Below, one piece after another: positions 61,444 to 64,000 of a DNA stretch of 64,000 nt. This stretch comes from Mesorhizobium sp. dw_380 (GTDB lineage Bacteria; Pseudomonadota; Alphaproteobacteria; Rhizobiales; Rhizobiaceae), in assembly GCF_018588885.1 (NCBI RefSeq), contig NZ_JAFFIW010000032.1:1-64000 (forward strand). The letters run 5' to 3'. The notes below the pieces were generated by a model. The model made no database searches. It was not told the origin of the DNA and was given only the letters and a program-made list of their open reading frames with translations. The stretch's first letter is position 1. Each line of letters opens with the position of its first letter. The translations under genes were made by a program, and so were the position numbers.

Positions 61444-61545
61444 ATTTAGACCGTTCGAAAGGGCTGAGAGGATCCGTCGCGCCCCCTGTCCTGCCGGACA
61501 GCCCTGCCCACGAGGGGGAGATTGGCCAATCGCCTCCGCTTGTGC
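61362..61545. repeat. dispersed intergenic repeat cluster
   Basis: Contains ATCTCCCCCCAGATGGGGA, GGCCGGCAGGCC and CCCCCTGTCCTGCCGGACA followed by GAGGGGGAGATTGGCCAAT. These GC-rich fragments are the family of mobile palindromes seen elsewhere in the window. The 5' part encodes the C-terminus of the YkgJ protein. Confidence 0.55.
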
Positions 61546-61601
61546 GCCGACCCACAGCCCGATACCTTCCTGGCCGGGCCGGGCGCTGGAGGAAAATCAT
61601 C

Positions 61602-62213
61602 GTGAGCATAGAATTCTTGTTGACGTCGCTGATCGTCGTGGCTTCGCCCGGCACCGGCGTTCTCTACACGATGAGCGCCGGCCTTTCGCGCGGTGCGCGG
61701 GCCTCCATCATCGCCGCCTTCGGCTGCACGCTCGGCATCATCCCGCATATGGCCGCCGCTATCACCGGCCTGGCGGCGCTGCTGCACACCAGTGCGGTCG
61801 CTTTCGAAACGCTGAAATATCTCGGCGTCGCCTATCTGCTCTACATGGCCTGGAACACGCTGAAGGAGAAGGGCGGCCTGAGCGTCGAGGATAATGTCGC
61901 GCCGCGCTCGGCCGGCAAGGTGATCGCCACCGGCATTCTCGTCAACGTGCTCAATCCGAAACTGTCGATCTTCTTCTTCGCCTTCCTGCCGCAATTCGTC
62001 AGCACCACCGAGCCCAACGCGCTGTCGAAGATGCTGGAACTCAGCTCCGTCTTCATGCTTTTGACCTTCGTGGTTTTCGTCGGCTACGGCATCTTCGCCG
62101 CCTCGATCCGCAGCCATGTCGCATCGCGGCCAATGGTGCTGACCTGGATGCGCCGGACTTTTGCCGGCGCCTTCGTCATGCTCGGTGCCAAGCTGGCGCT
62201 GGCCGACCGGTAG
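61602..62213 (+). CDS. LysE family exporter
   Basis: 203 residues from a GTG at 61602 with GGAGGAAAA. Six hydrophobic segments; the conserved start FLLTSLIVVASPGTGVLYTM and NPKLSIFFFAFLPQFV are LysE/RhtB motifs. Exports an amino acid or homoserine lactone; substrate unknown. Longer in-frame readings upstream pass through the repeat cluster and are not coding. Confidence 0.88.
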   Translation: MSIEFLLTSLIVVASPGTGVLYTMSAGLSRGARASIIAAFGCTLGIIPHMAAAITGLAALLHTSAVAFETLKYLGVAYLLYMAWNTLKEKGGLSVEDNVAPRSAGKVIATGILVNVLNPKLSIFFFAFLPQFVSTTEPNALSKMLELSSVFMLLTFVVFVGYGIFAASIRSHVASRPMVLTWMRRTFAGAFVMLGAKLALADR

Positions 62214-62322
62214 CGGCGACTGCCCGGCCCTCAGAGAGCATCAGCAATCGATCCTGCTTCGGCTGTGATTCACTGCGAGAACACGATATCAATCGTAGAT
62301 GCCCAATCTGGATGATCAGTAA

Positions 62323-63198
62323 GTGGCCGATACCGCGGTCGAACATGGACAAAATGCGCGTGGCCGTTCCGAGCCTCCGGGCCGACCACCGCGCAATCGT
62401 GCGGTGATGAAGCACTCCGATGTCCTTGGCGGGCTCGACTACCTGGCGGCGGACTATCACCGGCAGGACTTCTCCAAGCACGTCCACAACGAGTATCTGA
62501 TCGGCCTGATCGAGCGGGGCGTCCACGATGTCTGGTGCCGGGGCGAGACTTGGCACGCCGGTAGCGGCACCATCGCGACCTTCGCTCCCGGCGAACCGCA
62601 TTTCGGGGGTGCGGGTGACGACCTTGGCTGGAGCCAGAAGATCTTCTACCTGCCCGAAGGCCTTATCCGGCAAGTCCTTGAGGACAGCGGCCAGACCGAA
62701 CCCGGAACGATCGACTTCAAGAGCCCGTTCCAGGAGAATGCCCCAGTTGCGCACGGCCTCAGCGCGCTTTGGCGCCTGCTTGAACATGAGCACAGCTCGG
62801 CACTGGAGATCGAGGAGCATCTGATCCGTTTCCTGCCCCACGTCTTCGCACAAGTCGGCAGGTCGCGCGTTGCTGAGCGGAAATTCGTGCCGCCGAGGTT
62901 CCGCGACGTGCGTGACTTCATCCATGCCCACTCCGACGAAGTCCTGCAGCTCGCCGTTCTTGCCGCCCTCGCCGGATGCTCCAAGGCGACGCTGATCGAT
63001 GGCTTCAAGGCGCATTTCGGGGTGCCCCCCACCCGCTACCTGATCCAGGTCCGCATCGACGAGGCGCGCCGGCTGCTGAGGCGAGGTGAGCACGTCGCCG
63101 AGGTCGCCGTCGCGGTCGGGTTCGCGGACCAGAGCCACCTGACCCGACACTTCAAGGCGGTGTTGGGGGTGACGCCGGCGCGTTACCTCTCGGTTTGA
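62323..63198 (+). CDS. AraC family transcriptional regulator
   Basis: 291 residues from a GTG at 62323; an ATG at 62407 is an alternative and fits the start of the cupin domain. N-terminal AraC-type effector domain (DYHRQDFSKHVHNEYLIGLI, GTIATFAPGEPHFGG) and two C-terminal helix-turn-helix motifs (LAALAGCSKATLIDGFKAHF and VAEVAVAVGFADQSHLTRHF). It probably regulates the LysE gene upstream or the threonine aldolase downstream; no operator was identified. Confidence 0.88.
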   Translation: MADTAVEHGQNARGRSEPPGRPPRNRAVMKHSDVLGGLDYLAADYHRQDFSKHVHNEYLIGLIERGVHDVWCRGETWHAGSGTIATFAPGEPHFGGAGDDLGWSQKIFYLPEGLIRQVLEDSGQTEPGTIDFKSPFQENAPVAHGLSALWRLLEHEHSSALEIEEHLIRFLPHVFAQVGRSRVAERKFVPPRFRDVRDFIHAHSDEVLQLAVLAALAGCSKATLIDGFKAHFGVPPTRYLIQVRIDEARRLLRRGEHVAEVAVAVGFADQSHLTRHFKAVLGVTPARYLSV

Positions 63199-63245
63199 AT
63201 ATCGTTCAATAAAGCGCGCGGCGAACCGTCTAGCTTGGACGCTCA

Positions 63246-64000
63246 ATGGATGAAACGAGCGTCAAGATCATGAGCGACAACAAGCAGACCCGCCCGCGCG
63301 GCTTCACCAGCGACAATATCGCCGGCGCCTCCCCCGAGGTGATCGCAGCCATCACGGCGTGCGCTTCGGGTCAGGCGCTTCCCTACGGCAACGATGAGTT
63401 GACGCACATCGTCGAGCGCCAGCTCGCCGAGGTGTTCGAGCATGAGGTCGACGTGTTCCTCGTCTCGACGGGATCGGCGGCGAACGCGCTGGCGCTCGCG
63501 GCGATGACGCCGCCATGGGGCAGCGTCCTCTCGCATGCCGACGCGCACATCAATCGCGACGAGTGCGGCGCGCCGGAGTTCTATACTGCGGGTGCAAAGT
63601 TGGTGCAGCTTCCCGGCGAGGCCGGCAAGATCGACCTCGCCGCCTTGGCCGTCAATACAACGCGCATGGTGGGCGACGTCCACTCGGCCCAGCCGTCCAG
63701 CGTCAGCATCACGCAGGCGACGGAGGTGGGATCGGTCTACGCGCTCGATGAGATCAAGGCGATCGGCGATATCTGCCGCTCGGCGAACCTGCCGCTACAC
63801 ATGGACGGCGCCCGCTTCGCCAATGCCCTCGTCACTCTGCGCTGCTCGCCGGCCGAGATGACATGGAAGGCCGGCGTCGACCTTGTGTCATTTGGCGCCA
63901 CGAAGAATGGAACGTTTGGGGTCGATGCGGTCGTCTCGTTCCGCAGAGATCTCGCGAGCACGATCGCTTTCCGCCGCAAGCGGGCCGGCCAGTTGAGTTC
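63246..64000 (+). CDS. low-specificity threonine aldolase/beta-eliminating lyase, truncated by window end
   Basis: The frame from 63246 (or the ATG at 63270) runs open to the last base, about 251 codons. Fold-type I PLP enzyme: [40 protein letters not shown], and the lysine in [12 protein letters not shown] that should bind PLP. The family (GLY1/LtaE) splits L-threonine or allo-threonine to glycine and acetaldehyde. The C-terminal domain lies beyond the window. Near the AraC regulator, 47 bases downstream of it. Confidence 0.87.
   Translation, partial: MDETSVKIMSDNKQTRPRGFTSDNIAGASPEVIAAITACASGQALPYGNDELTHIVERQLAEVFEHEVDVFLVSTGSAANALALAAMTPPWGSVLSHADAHINRDECGAPEFYTAGAKLVQLPGEAGKIDLAALAVNTTRMVGDVHSAQPSSVSITQATEVGSVYALDEIKAIGDICRSANLPLHMDGARFANALVTLRCSPAEMTWKAGVDLVSFGATKNGTFGVDAVVSFRRDLASTIAFRRKRAGQLS

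Overview
The window is a GC-rich, gene-dense chromosomal segment of an alphaproteobacterium of the order Rhizobiales, most likely a Mesorhizobium. The support is: an array of DUF680-type small secreted proteins (a family I know mainly from Mesorhizobium), the general amino acid permease operon aapJQMP divergent from metC, an alphaproteobacterial HdaA, NDUFS4/NDUFS6-like respiratory accessory proteins, two EcfG-type general stress promoters, and dispersed palindromic elements typical of Mesorhizobium intergenic DNA. No phage, transposase, integrase, CRISPR array or rRNA was seen; there are two tRNA genes (Pro-TGG, Arg-TCT).

Layout. 0.1-8.2 kb: a molybdopterin oxidoreductase, an FAD monooxygenase, and a divergent Lrp regulator with a tightly overlapped operon of diaminopropionate ammonia-lyase plus two M20 amidohydrolases, then an unlisted 57-aa gene behind an EcfG-type promoter. 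8.3-16.4 kb: a UvrD-type helicase, a dapB, a nitrate/sulfonate-type ABC importer and a TctD/TctE-like two-component system. 16.8-17.8 kb: three DUF680 peptides. 17.8-23.0 kb: sixA-like phosphatase, purN and purM on the minus strand, then CDP-alcohol phosphatidyltransferase, perM and hdaA on the plus strand.

23.0-44.7 kb is an accessory-looking stretch between hdaA and ppk. It holds a decayed Phd/VapC toxin-antitoxin pair, a cupin, two tRNAs, an NDUFS4 homologue, small orphan proteins, a diguanylate cyclase, a glycosyltransferase, an anion transporter, a TPR protein, a TetR/crotonase pair, an ECF sigma module (sigma, DUF4142 protein, cupredoxin) with a shared promoter motif, an HPP-CBS membrane protein, metC/aapJQMP, an intact BrnT/BrnA system and an FAD monooxygenase with a CHCC zinc-finger protein.

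44.7-64 kb: ppk-ppx, two DoxX proteins, fumC, betI with an orphan choX and a coupled hydrolase, a NIPSNAP protein facing a TetR repressor across a double operator, a Tat-exported phosphoesterase followed by a remnant of a glutathione S-transferase, an SDR, an SRPBCC-YCII fusion, a cold shock gene followed by structured RNA, a four-gene cluster ending in a YkgJ-type cysteine-cluster protein, a LysE exporter, an AraC regulator and a threonine aldolase cut by the window end.

The observations I consider most worth following are the ECF promoter pair (GGGAAC-N16-CATC) upstream of both the sigma gene and its putative target operon, the toxin-antitoxin pair in which a single base change appears to remove both the antitoxin stop and the toxin start, the diaminopropionate-conjugate operon, and the paired 22-bp dyads in front of the NIPSNAP gene. 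All functional claims rest on motifs and family recognition from the sequence alone; no database search was run.
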